37,509 bases of DNA, from contig CAIYMF010000208.1 in the NCBI GenBank assembly GCA_903927265.1, forward strand, positions 1 to 37,509, read 5' to 3'. The stretch is from an uncultured bacterium (GTDB taxonomy: Bacteria; Actinomycetota; Actinomycetes; S36-B12; CAIYMF01). The notes beneath the pieces are model-generated. The model worked only from the letters and a program-made list of their open reading frames with translations, did not search any database and was not told the DNA's origin. The position numbers were made by a program, and so were the translations under genes. Positions 1 to 7,379 of this stretch are shown here, piece after piece (position 1 is the first letter of the stretch; each line of letters opens with the position of its first letter).

Positions 1-73
1 GGAGCGGGTGACGGGAATCGAACCCGCACTGTCAGCTTGGGAAGCTGATGTTCTGCCATTGAACTACACCCGC
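1..73 (-). tRNA. tRNA-Gly (anticodon CCC)
   Basis: Read on the minus strand, a complete cloverleaf is visible. The acceptor stem GCGGGTG (67-73) pairs with CACCCGC (4-10). The anticodon stem TCAGC/GCTGA encloses the seven-base loop TTCCCAA, giving anticodon CCC. The T arm carries GGTTCGATTCC. The discriminator is T (position 3), followed by CC at the window edge, so an encoded CCA end is likely but its last base is outside the window. It reads GGG glycine codons. Confidence 0.96.
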
Positions 74-107
74 GTGCGCGGCCCTTGAGCTGCGACTCTC
101 ACGATTA

Positions 108-166
108 TGCCGGACTGGGTCACTTCTGCCGGACTGGGTCACTTCTGCCGGACTCGGTCGCTGACC
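108..166. repeat. short tandem repeat, 19-bp unit, two exact copies plus a degenerate third
   Basis: The unit TGCCGGACTGGGTCACTTC occurs exactly at 108-126 and 127-145. A third, diverged copy starts TGCCGGACTCGGTCGCTGACC at 146. The array lies in the 273-bp gap between the tRNA-Gly gene and the end of the menC-like gene. Each unit holds GACTGGGTC, a near-palindrome. The short ORFs crossing this stretch look spurious. Function unknown. Confidence 0.8.
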
Positions 167-290
167 CGGGCTTGGAGCTGGATTCACCTGCGCCCACACC
201 CCCTTCCGCATCGGGGGCACCCAAGCACCTACCTAGCGCGCTTAGACGCCCCACCCTCCGCTGTCGGTGCGGTCCATGGGTACCAAAAAG

Positions 291-351
291 TGCGCCTATG
301 CGTGCTGAATGTCCCCCCATGCAAAACGGGAAGAGGGGAGGGGGGGTTAGC
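291..351. repeat. dispersed 36-bp element, copy 1, with hairpin potential
   Basis: Bases 291-326 match bases 10782-10817 at 32 of 36 positions (mismatches at element positions 5, 16, 17 and 33). The element contains GTCCCCCCATGC. Downstream, the C-run at 313-318 can pair with the G-run at 341-346. Outside that, GCT-AA (304-309, one bulged G) can pair with TTAGC (347-351). The menC-like stop codon (347-349 on the minus strand) lies in the right arm, so the structure could end transcription of that operon, although no T-tract follows. Confidence 0.6.
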
Positions 352-1456
352 GGGAGATGGTTTCGGTCGAAAGTGTGAACTTCTCGAGTACCTCGGGAAT
401 GGGGTCGACGCCGATGCCAGGTCCGGTTGGAACGCGCACGTAGCCGTCCTCAAGCACGAAGGGCGCGGTCAGGTCTTCGGCAAAGTAGCGACTCGACGCT
501 GACGTATCTCCGGGCAGCAAGAAGTTAGGAAGCGCCGCGAGCGCGACGTTCGCCGCCCGTCCGATTCCGGTCTCAAGCATGCCGCCACACCACACCGGAA
601 TTGCGCGCTCGGCGCACACGTCGTGAATGCGCACGCCTTCGAGGTATCCGCCGACGCGACCTGGCTTGATGTTGATGATGGTGGTCGCGCCCAGTTCAAT
701 CGCATCCACTGCAATTGACGATGACACGATCGACTCGTCGAGGCAGATCGGTGTGTGCACCTGGGTGGCAAGAATCGCGTGGCCCACGATGTCTTCCTCA
801 TCAAGCGGCTGCTCAATCAGCAACAGATCGAACTCGTCGAGCTGCGCGAGGTGCGCGCCATCGGTGCGTGTGTACGCGGTGTTGGCATCGACCTGAAGCA
901 ACATCTCAGGCCCGAATGTCTCGCGCACCATGCGCACAGGTTCGATGTCCCAGCCCGGCTCAATCTTGAGCTTGATGCGCAGGTAGCCCTCATCAAGGTA
1001 GCCGCCGACGGCGGTTTCAAGTTCGGCAAGTGAATCCATGATGCCGACGGAAACACCCGCGGGCACCCGGTCTTTCACCGCGCCGAGATACGACGCGAGC
1101 GAGACACCCGCACCTCGCAACTGCGCATCGAGCACGGCTGTTTCAAGGGAAGCCTTCGCCATGCGATGACCCTTGGCCCACTTCAGCGCAGGCGCGACGC
1201 CTTCCGCGGTGAGGTCGTTGCCGAGTGAAAAGAGATCGGGAAGGAAGAACGACCGAATGACGTCGATCGCGCCATTGAAGTACTCACTGGAATAGGCCGG
1301 TCGATCCATCGCGACACACTCCGCCCAGCCTTCGCCGACGTCGGTGATCACGTGAACGAGCAATACTTCGTGGCGCGTGTCAGTTCCGAATGACGTGCGG
1401 AATGGTGACACCAACGGAACATTCACCATGCGCAGTTCAACGTGCTCGAGTCTCAC
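347..1456 (-). CDS. menC: enolase-superfamily enzyme, o-succinylbenzoate synthase / N-acylamino acid racemase type
   Basis: This 369-residue protein belongs to the MenC/NSAR branch of the enolase superfamily. The opening (PLVSPFRTSFGT) is typical of the capping domain. The barrel carries the expected catalytic set: K162 and K164 (KLK), metal ligands D190 (QVDAN), E215 (LIEQPL) and D240 (LDES), and K264 (NIKPGRVGG). In menaquinone synthesis this enzyme dehydrates SHCHC to o-succinylbenzoate, but close relatives racemise N-acylamino acids and sequence alone does not separate them well. No other men gene is nearby. The start is GTG. Only three bases separate it from the stop of the upstream membrane-protein gene, so the two are probably one transcript. 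The stop lies within a possible hairpin. Confidence 0.85.
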   Translation of the reverse strand: MRLEHVELRMVNVPLVSPFRTSFGTDTRHEVLLVHVITDVGEGWAECVAMDRPAYSSEYFNGAIDVIRSFFLPDLFSLGNDLTAEGVAPALKWAKGHRMAKASLETAVLDAQLRGAGVSLASYLGAVKDRVPAGVSVGIMDSLAELETAVGGYLDEGYLRIKLKIEPGWDIEPVRMVRETFGPEMLLQVDANTAYTRTDGAHLAQLDEFDLLLIEQPLDEEDIVGHAILATQVHTPICLDESIVSSSIAVDAIELGATTIINIKPGRVGGYLEGVRIHDVCAERAIPVWCGGMLETGIGRAANVALAALPNFLLPGDTSASSRYFAEDLTAPFVLEDGYVRVPTGPGIGVDPIPEVLEKFTLSTETISR

Positions 1457-1459
1457 GAC

Positions 1460-3436
1460 TTAGCCTCCACTTGCCACGATGACACGAAGCCGGTCGGCTC
1501 CGAATTCGTTCACTGCCGGTGCGAGTGTGTCAGCCGTCGCTTGGTCGGGAACGACGAGGGTCAACTTCAACTCAGGCGCGGTGCGCATCACAAACTGCAG
1601 GCTCGCGACGGGTTCTTTGGTGCGCAGGATGGTGTCGACGGTCACGTTGTACCGCTCGAAACCCTTGGTGGCGAAGTTGTTCAAGCCATTAGCAGTTCGG
1701 CCCGCGAACATGTTGACGTACTCGCTGCGAATTCCCGTGACTGACCGATCGACCGGAATCCAGGTGACAGTGGTGAAACCGTCGGCCGAAGGATTCCGTG
1801 CGGCCGCCACCACAACGTCTCCCACCACGGGATCGCGCGTGACGGCATCGCTGCGTGCTTGCAGTGCCGCGATTCCGGCGGGGAGCGCCAGAGTCCCACC
1901 ACCCACTCCGGGACGCGCCGTCAGAGTTGATACTTCAGCCACGGCGATGAATATGACGACTGCAGCCAGCACGATTCCGATCGTGCGTCGTTGTGAGCCA
2001 ACAGCCGGCATTCGTTGCGCGGCCCATCCTGCGGCCAGCGCTGTTGCGAGTGGCACGACCGCGAGCAAGAGCGAATACACCATCTTGTTCGTGTAGTACG
2101 AGTTGCCGAATGCGAGTCCGTTTCGCTCGGACTCGACGCCAAACATCAACGCCATGCCGGCCGCAGCAAGTAGCGGGCCGACCATTCCGACCGATACCAG
2201 GCGACCTGGAATGCGCCAGCGCAACGTGACGGTGATCAACACAAGTGCTGTCAACACAACGGCCGGCCAATATTCAAATGCGGGCAAGCCACCGGTGAGA
2301 GTTCCCCAGGGTCCAGGCTTGGTGGAGTCGGTGACGGCACGCAATGCCGGCCACGCCACCGCGCCGCACGCAACAGTGAGTGCGATGAAGCCGATCAGCA
2401 TGAGGCGACGCCAGCGAGCGAGCGCGAGTACAACGACAAGGCCGGGAAGTACGAGGCCGGCTGCCAACGTTGGATAAACGTACGCGACAGATAGTCCGGC
2501 CAGTGGAAGTGCGAACCAGCCGATGCGACGCAGAGCCGCGCGCGATCGCACGCTGACGGTTACTGCACCGATTGTGAGTGCCGCAGCGGCGAGGTAGCCG
2601 CCCGCGGCAAAGTCGACCATGGAACCCATGGACCCGAGCAGGCACCACAATCCGGTTGTAGCCGCTGCCAGAACTGCCGCCAGGGCAACAATGCTGCGGT
2701 CGGTGCGCTTGCCGGCGAATGCGCGCGTTGCGAGTCCGGCGCTCCACGCCAGTACCGCGGCCGCGAGGGCAGCGGTGAGTCCGGTCCAGGCGGCGTAGGG
2801 GCGCACGAGGTCGAGCCCGGGCGTGAGCGGATCAACCCCCGCGGCCCATTCACCAACCGACCACAAACTCACGTGCAGCATCGGATACACGGTGAACAGT
2901 AAGTCAGGGGAGAGCGCGCTGAAGTCCCAACTCTGCGCCGCCATCACTTGGTGGAACATTGGCAGGTGGCTGCTGTGGTCGTGGGGAACTTCGCCGTGTG
3001 CCCACCACGCGAGCAATCCGTTGAGTGTGTGTTCGGTATTTGCGAACGCGTACACGCCGTAGTAGATGAGTAGGAAGAGGGTTCCCGCAACCAGTCCGGC
3101 AGCATCGTCACCGCGCACGACAGGCCACACCGGGGCACTGCGACGGGTGAACAGCGCTGCGATCTCCGCGAGCAGGAGCGCGGTGAGGAGTGCGCGCCAG
3201 CCGAGGGGAGGAAGGATCCATCCGGTGGCGGTCATCGCGACGAAAATGGCGGCGACCAGAGCGCTGGCGGCGAGCACCGAGAGGATGACGCGCTCACCGA
3301 GGCGTCGGCCCCAGGGAGCGAGAACGACCCCGAACCCGGCGGTCAGCACCATTCCGATCGGGGGAAGCAGCCACAGTGCAACCGCGACGACGATCAAGGA
3401 GGCGATCGCGACGCGCGACCCCCTACCTATTAACAC
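1460..3436 (-). CDS. large polytopic membrane protein, glycosyltransferase-C-like
   Basis: A 658-residue protein with about 12 or more hydrophobic segments over the first ~520 residues and a ~130-residue soluble C-terminal domain. The layout resembles GT-C-fold membrane glycosyltransferases and the large actinobacterial membrane proteins of uncharacterised families. An early extracytoplasmic loop (about residues 145-175) is rich in His and Asp (HGEVPHDHSSHLPMFHQ), a plausible catalytic or metal-binding loop. Another conserved-looking motif is GNSYYTNKMVYSLL (about 445-460). The start is GTG at 3434-3436, divergent from dcd. It is followed three bases later by the menC-like gene. Donor and acceptor are unknown; a role in the cell envelope is inferred from topology only. 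Confidence 0.7.
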   Translation of the reverse strand: MLIGRGSRVAIASLIVVAVALWLLPPIGMVLTAGFGVVLAPWGRRLGERVILSVLAASALVAAIFVAMTATGWILPPLGWRALLTALLLAEIAALFTRRSAPVWPVVRGDDAAGLVAGTLFLLIYYGVYAFANTEHTLNGLLAWWAHGEVPHDHSSHLPMFHQVMAAQSWDFSALSPDLLFTVYPMLHVSLWSVGEWAAGVDPLTPGLDLVRPYAAWTGLTAALAAAVLAWSAGLATRAFAGKRTDRSIVALAAVLAAATTGLWCLLGSMGSMVDFAAGGYLAAAALTIGAVTVSVRSRAALRRIGWFALPLAGLSVAYVYPTLAAGLVLPGLVVVLALARWRRLMLIGFIALTVACGAVAWPALRAVTDSTKPGPWGTLTGGLPAFEYWPAVVLTALVLITVTLRWRIPGRLVSVGMVGPLLAAAGMALMFGVESERNGLAFGNSYYTNKMVYSLLLAVVPLATALAAGWAAQRMPAVGSQRRTIGIVLAAVVIFIAVAEVSTLTARPGVGGGTLALPAGIAALQARSDAVTRDPVVGDVVVAAARNPSADGFTTVTWIPVDRSVTGIRSEYVNMFAGRTANGLNNFATKGFERYNVTVDTILRTKEPVASLQFVMRTAPELKLTLVVPDQATADTLAPAVNEFGADRLRVIVASGG

Positions 3437-3482
3437 TCCGTCATCCTATGCGCCGGGTGACGTGGCGCCGGGTCGCAACAGG

Positions 3483-3534
3483 TACCCTCAACGTACAAGC
3501 GGGTCCCGCGGTGGGCAGCCCGCGACGTCGGAGG
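3483..3534 (+). promoter_or_regulatory. dcd upstream region: candidate -10 and ribosome binding site
   Basis: The 105-bp divergent gap (3437-3541) must hold promoters for both flanking genes. A TAnnnT hexamer, TACCCT, lies at 3483-3488. A strong Shine-Dalgarno GGAGG lies at 3530-3534, seven bases before the GTG start at 3542, and fixes that start. No convincing -35 partner was found, so the promoter part is tentative; the ribosome binding site is clear. Confidence 0.45.
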
Positions 3535-3541
3535 TATTCCC

Positions 3542-4120
3542 GTGCTGTTGAGTGACCGCGACCTTCGCGCTGAGATCGCTGCTTCGCGTGTGCTCCTTGA
3601 GCCCTACGACGACTCGATGATTCAGCCGTCCAGTATTGATGTGCGGCTCGACCGCCTCTTCCGCACCTTCGAGAACCACCGCTATCCGCACATCGACCCG
3701 TCTGTTGAGCAAGCCGACCTCACTCGCTTGGTCGAGACCGAACCTGGCGAACCGTTCGTACTGCACCCCGGTGAGTTCGTGTTGGCCTCGACGTACGAAG
3801 TCATCACCCTTCCCGACGACATCGCTGGCCGACTTGAGGGAAAGTCCTCGCTCGGACGCCTGGGTTTGCTCACGCACTCGACCGCGGGCTTTATCGATCC
3901 TGGCTTCTCAGGTCACGTCACGCTTGAGCTTTCCAATGTTGCGACTCTGCCGATCATGCTGTGGCCCGGAATGAAGATCGGCCAGTTGTGCCTGTTCCAA
4001 TTGTCATCGCCGGCCGAGCACCCGTACGGATCGTCGGTCTACGGATCGCGTTACCAGGGGCAGCGTGGACCCACGCCGAGCAAGTCGTTCCTCAACTTTC
4101 ACCGTTCGGAGATCGACTGA
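3542..4120 (+). CDS. dcd: dCTP deaminase, probably bifunctional dCTP deaminase/dUTPase
   Basis: The 192-residue product is close in length and sequence to mycobacterial Dcd: opening [11 protein letters not shown], then [48 protein letters not shown] and [11 protein letters not shown]-like motifs all appear in order. The HSTAG..DPGF motif is the form seen in bifunctional enzymes (as in M. tuberculosis and Methanocaldococcus), whereas monofunctional enterobacterial Dcd has TAHRIDPGW. The bifunctional enzyme converts dCTP directly to dUMP, ammonia and pyrophosphate, supplying thymidylate synthesis and lowering dUTP. The catalytic Glu is in VTLEL. GTG start with a strong GGAGG. The downstream SGNH gene starts five bases after the stop but is unlikely to be functionally related. 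Confidence 0.96.
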   Translation: MLLSDRDLRAEIAASRVLLEPYDDSMIQPSSIDVRLDRLFRTFENHRYPHIDPSVEQADLTRLVETEPGEPFVLHPGEFVLASTYEVITLPDDIAGRLEGKSSLGRLGLLTHSTAGFIDPGFSGHVTLELSNVATLPIMLWPGMKIGQLCLFQLSSPAEHPYGSSVYGSRYQGQRGPTPSKSFLNFHRSEID

Positions 4121-4125
4121 TTGTC

Positions 4126-5121
4126 ATGGCCCGAATTGCGCGAACCCGGTTGGTTCTCGCGGCGGCCCTCTCGGTAGCGGCCCTCGTGTCGGTGACGCCT
4201 CCAGCCGCACAGGCGATTGTGCCGAAGGCGAGTACGTGGAAGCCGCTTCCCGCGGATGCGCTGTACGACCTTCCGAGCACCTACGACCAATGCCATGCGC
4301 GTGTGCAAGACACCGATCCCGTCGCCTGCGTCGTAGGTGACACCAAGTCGGAGAAGACGGTCGTGTTGATCGGCGACTCGCACGCTGCGAACTGGATTCC
4401 GGGTTTGATGCTGGCGGCAACCAAAGCGCACTGGCGGCTGGTGCTCTATACGAAAACCACGTGTCCGGCGATGCCGGTGAACGTCACGCTCACCGTCAGT
4501 CTCGTTGACAAGGCCACGCCCTACTACGAGTGCCGCCGATGGCGCGCCAATGTGTTGGCGAAGGTCGCTTCGTGGAAACCCAGCGTGGTACTTGTCGGGG
4601 GTTCACACACCACCCGCATCATCGGACTCGACGGCGTCGTTTTCCGAACTACACCAGCAGCACGCTTACAGCGTGATGCCGCATGGCAGAAAGCGACCGC
4701 GCAGTTACTCAGTCGGTTGAAGAAGGACGTGCCGAAGGCAGTGGTGCTAGTGCTGCACGACACTCCGATCGCGCGACAGGATGTCGTGCCATGTGTCGCG
4801 CGCGCGGTGTACGCCACGGCCGGCGATACGTGTTCGTACCCGGTGGGCAGCGCCGTGCGCCGCACCATTCGCGCTGCCGAGGTCGCTGCCATTGTGGCGA
4901 ATCCGAACGCGCGCGTGGTCGATGCGTTTCACACCGTGTGTCCGACCACTCGGTGTATTCCGGCGAGCAAGGGAATACTGCGGTATCGCAACGCAGGTCA
5001 TCTGTCGGCGACGTTCTCGCGCACGCTCTGGCCGATGTGGGTTGAGGTATTGAAGCGAGCGGAATTGCCACTCACACCTGACCCGTATCTGTACCGCGCG
5101 CCCACCTCGCTTACCGCATGA
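4126..5121 (+). CDS. secreted SGNH-domain protein (acyltransferase-partner type)
   Basis: A 331-residue protein with a signal peptide (basic MARIARTR, hydrophobic core, PPAAQA cleavage region near residue 30) and a single SGNH domain of the kind fused to OafA-type acyltransferases. Block I is LIGDSHAANW with nucleophile S85. The terminal His is H292 in YRNAGHLSA, but the position three residues before it, normally Asp, is N289, so the catalytic dyad looks incomplete. Several Cys pairs suggest disulfides outside the membrane. ATG at 4126 was chosen; in-frame codons further upstream would run inside dcd and precede the signal peptide. It overlaps the next gene by ATGA, and that gene carries a similar SGNH domain with the Asp present, so the two probably act together or form a paralogous pair. 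Confidence 0.82.
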   Translation: MARIARTRLVLAAALSVAALVSVTPPAAQAIVPKASTWKPLPADALYDLPSTYDQCHARVQDTDPVACVVGDTKSEKTVVLIGDSHAANWIPGLMLAATKAHWRLVLYTKTTCPAMPVNVTLTVSLVDKATPYYECRRWRANVLAKVASWKPSVVLVGGSHTTRIIGLDGVVFRTTPAARLQRDAAWQKATAQLLSRLKKDVPKAVVLVLHDTPIARQDVVPCVARAVYATAGDTCSYPVGSAVRRTIRAAEVAAIVANPNARVVDAFHTVCPTTRCIPASKGILRYRNAGHLSATFSRTLWPMWVEVLKRAELPLTPDPYLYRAPTSLTA

Positions 5122-7268
5122 GTGCCGTTTCCGGGGTTGGAGTCAGTGCCGAGACACCTGCCACCCCGCACCTTGCGTTTCGTCCCGATGTCGAGGGTTT
5201 GCGCGCGATCGCGATTCTCTTGGTCGTCGGCTACCACGCCGGCTTGCCATTCATTCCGGGCGGATTCATCGGCGTTGATGTCTTCTTTGTGATCTCCGGC
5301 TTCTTGATCACCGGATTGCTTGTTGCTGAAGCACATCGATCAGGTCACGTGGCGCTTGCTTCGTTTTGGGCACGCCGCGCACGGCGGCTCCTTCCCGCGG
5401 CCGTGTTGGTGCTGGTCGTCGTCGCGTTGGTGTCGTGGTTCGTGATTCCGGCGATCGATCACGAACTGGTAGGTGGCGACATCGTTGCTGCGAGCTTGTA
5501 CGTGTCGAATATTCGTTTCGCTGCTCAGGCCACCGACTACCTCGGTGCCGGTCGCGCCGAGAGTCCGGTGTTGCATTTCTGGTCACTCGGTGTCGAAGAG
5601 CAGTTCTATCTCGTATGGCCGCTGTTGGTGCTCGCTGTTGCGGCGTACCTCGTGAAACGTGCGGCGGAGGGTGAGCGACTATTCCGAACGTTGGCGATCG
5701 TGCTGGCGGTCATCGGCGTGCTGTCGTTCATTGGTTCGCTGCGTTTGACCACAACGGCTGAACCGTGGGCATTCTTCGGAACACCCACGCGCGCGTGGGA
5801 ATTCGCAGTCGGCGGTCTGATCGCCATCGGTGCGGCGAGCGGGGTTGCACTAGGGCGCCAGATGCGCGCCGCCGTCGGAATCGTCGGGCTGGTCGTGTTG
5901 CTGGCCGCTGCTGTGCGCATCAACGCTGACATGCCGTACCCCGGAACCGCGGCGATCTGGCCCGTACTCGGAACGGGATTGCTGCTGGTAGCGGGAACAC
6001 GTCGTCCCGATGATGCACCGGTCGCGACCGACAGGATGTTGGGTGCCTGGCCAATGCGGTCGATCGGTCGGTTGTCGTATTCGTGGTACCTGTGGCATTG
6101 GCCGGTTTTGGTTCTTGTTGCGGCGTGGTTGGGTCCGCAGAGTGTGCTCGCGCGAACGGCGTTGGTGATTCTTGCGCTCATACCGTCGGCACTCGCCTTC
6201 CGATTCATTGAGAAACCCATTCACCATGCGCCGTCGCTCATCGCATCACCGCGCAAGTCGTTGGTGCTCGGTGGCGTGTTGTCGCTGCTCGGTGTGGTTG
6301 CGGGGCTGTTGTTGTGGGCGCTGCAAGGCGGTGGCGCATTCGCATCGACGGCTGTTGTTGCTACTGCTTCCGAAAGCGACACCGTGCGTACACCCACATC
6401 AACCGCATCTCCCACGCCGCTACCTCAGCCGTCAAAGGCCGTTGCGTTGGCGCCGCCTAAGACCGGTAGCGCAATCACGCCGGCGCCGTCGAAGGCGCGT
6501 GCCGACCTTCCGAGCATCTATGGCGATGACTGCCACCTTCCGATCACTGCGACCACCGGTGGTGCATGTGTGTTCGGCGATACAGCGTCGACAACCACGA
6601 TCGCGCTAATCGGGGATTCGCATGCCGCGCAATGGTTCCCAGCGCTTGATGCGGCGGGTAAGCGCAATCACTGGAAGATTGTGGCGCGCACCAAGAGTGG
6701 ATGTGCGGCACCTGACGTCACGTTCTACCTGCGTTCTCAGGAACGTCCGTACACCGAGTGCGATGAATTCCGCGCGGCGATGCACGCTGACCTCACTGGT
6801 GCGAACAAGCCCGATCTTGTGTTGGCAACGAGCACACAAACTGAGTCGTTAGTCGATCGGGCCACGGGTGAGCGGTTGTCGGGGGCGGCCGCTCAGCAGG
6901 AGTGGAAGGACGGGTGGAAGCGCACGCTCTCGACATTCTCGAAGGCTGGCGTTCCGGTGGTGGTGCTGCGCGATACCCCCTGGCCCGGAACCGACATGGC
7001 CAAGTGTGTGTCGCAGCACCTCGACGATCCGAGTGCATGTGATCTCTCAACGACTACGTTGTCGCCGACCGCCTTCGACATCGACTTAGTGAAGGGATTC
7101 GCCGGGGTAACGGCCATCGATCTCACGGACTCACTGTGCAGCGGCAAGACCTGCCCCGCGGTGATCGGCACCTACCTCGTGTACCGCGACGACAGCCACT
7201 TGACGGCGACCTACGCGACGGCGTTGGCCACGCGCTTAGCCGATGCGCTCAAGCCGCTGTTGGGCTGA
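5118..7268 (+). CDS. OafA/YrhL-type membrane O-acyltransferase with C-terminal SGNH domain
   Basis: A 716-residue fusion. Residues about 15-370 form an acyltransferase-3 membrane domain with ~10 helices and the family's motifs: RPDVEGLRA, VGYHAG (catalytic-type His), GVDVFFVISGFLIT, RRARRLLPA and HFWSLGVEEQFYLVWP. A Pro/Ala/Thr-rich linker (about 400-455) follows, then an SGNH domain with IGDSHAAQW (Ser near 499) and YRDDSHLT (Asp/His near 690). Such proteins move acyl groups, usually acetyl, from the cytoplasm to extracytoplasmic glycans, with the SGNH domain completing transfer. The start overlaps the preceding SGNH gene by ATGA, indicating translational coupling. The glycan target is unknown; the membrane protein encoded divergently at 1460-3436 could belong to the same envelope pathway. 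Confidence 0.9.
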   Translation: MSAVSGVGVSAETPATPHLAFRPDVEGLRAIAILLVVGYHAGLPFIPGGFIGVDVFFVISGFLITGLLVAEAHRSGHVALASFWARRARRLLPAAVLVLVVVALVSWFVIPAIDHELVGGDIVAASLYVSNIRFAAQATDYLGAGRAESPVLHFWSLGVEEQFYLVWPLLVLAVAAYLVKRAAEGERLFRTLAIVLAVIGVLSFIGSLRLTTTAEPWAFFGTPTRAWEFAVGGLIAIGAASGVALGRQMRAAVGIVGLVVLLAAAVRINADMPYPGTAAIWPVLGTGLLLVAGTRRPDDAPVATDRMLGAWPMRSIGRLSYSWYLWHWPVLVLVAAWLGPQSVLARTALVILALIPSALAFRFIEKPIHHAPSLIASPRKSLVLGGVLSLLGVVAGLLLWALQGGGAFASTAVVATASESDTVRTPTSTASPTPLPQPSKAVALAPPKTGSAITPAPSKARADLPSIYGDDCHLPITATTGGACVFGDTASTTTIALIGDSHAAQWFPALDAAGKRNHWKIVARTKSGCAAPDVTFYLRSQERPYTECDEFRAAMHADLTGANKPDLVLATSTQTESLVDRATGERLSGAAAQQEWKDGWKRTLSTFSKAGVPVVVLRDTPWPGTDMAKCVSQHLDDPSACDLSTTTLSPTAFDIDLVKGFAGVTAIDLTDSLCSGKTCPAVIGTYLVYRDDSHLTATYATALATRLADALKPLLG

Positions 7269-7297
7269 CGGCGCCCCCACCCCTCTCCCCAATTTCG

Positions 7298-7360
7298 CGC
7301 GAGTCCATCACTTACGCGGGCTAAAACCCCGCTTTAAGCCGCGTAAGTGATGGACTCGCG
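7298..7360. terminator. large bidirectional terminator hairpin
   Basis: Bases 7298-7319 and 7339-7360 form a perfect 22-bp inverted repeat around a 19-base centre. The stem can continue with a one-base bulge (GGCTAAA against TTTAAGCC). It lies between two convergent genes (stops at 7268 and 7380), where a two-way terminator is expected. The centre is A/T-rich but there is no long T-tract on either side. Confidence 0.8.
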
Positions 7361-7379
7361 GAAAGGCAAGAAGGGGAAG

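Noticed and set aside
3961-4125. An N-terminal extension of the SGNH protein starting inside dcd
   Set aside because: The extra 55 codons lie in an out-of-frame part of dcd and would bury the signal peptide that begins at 4126.
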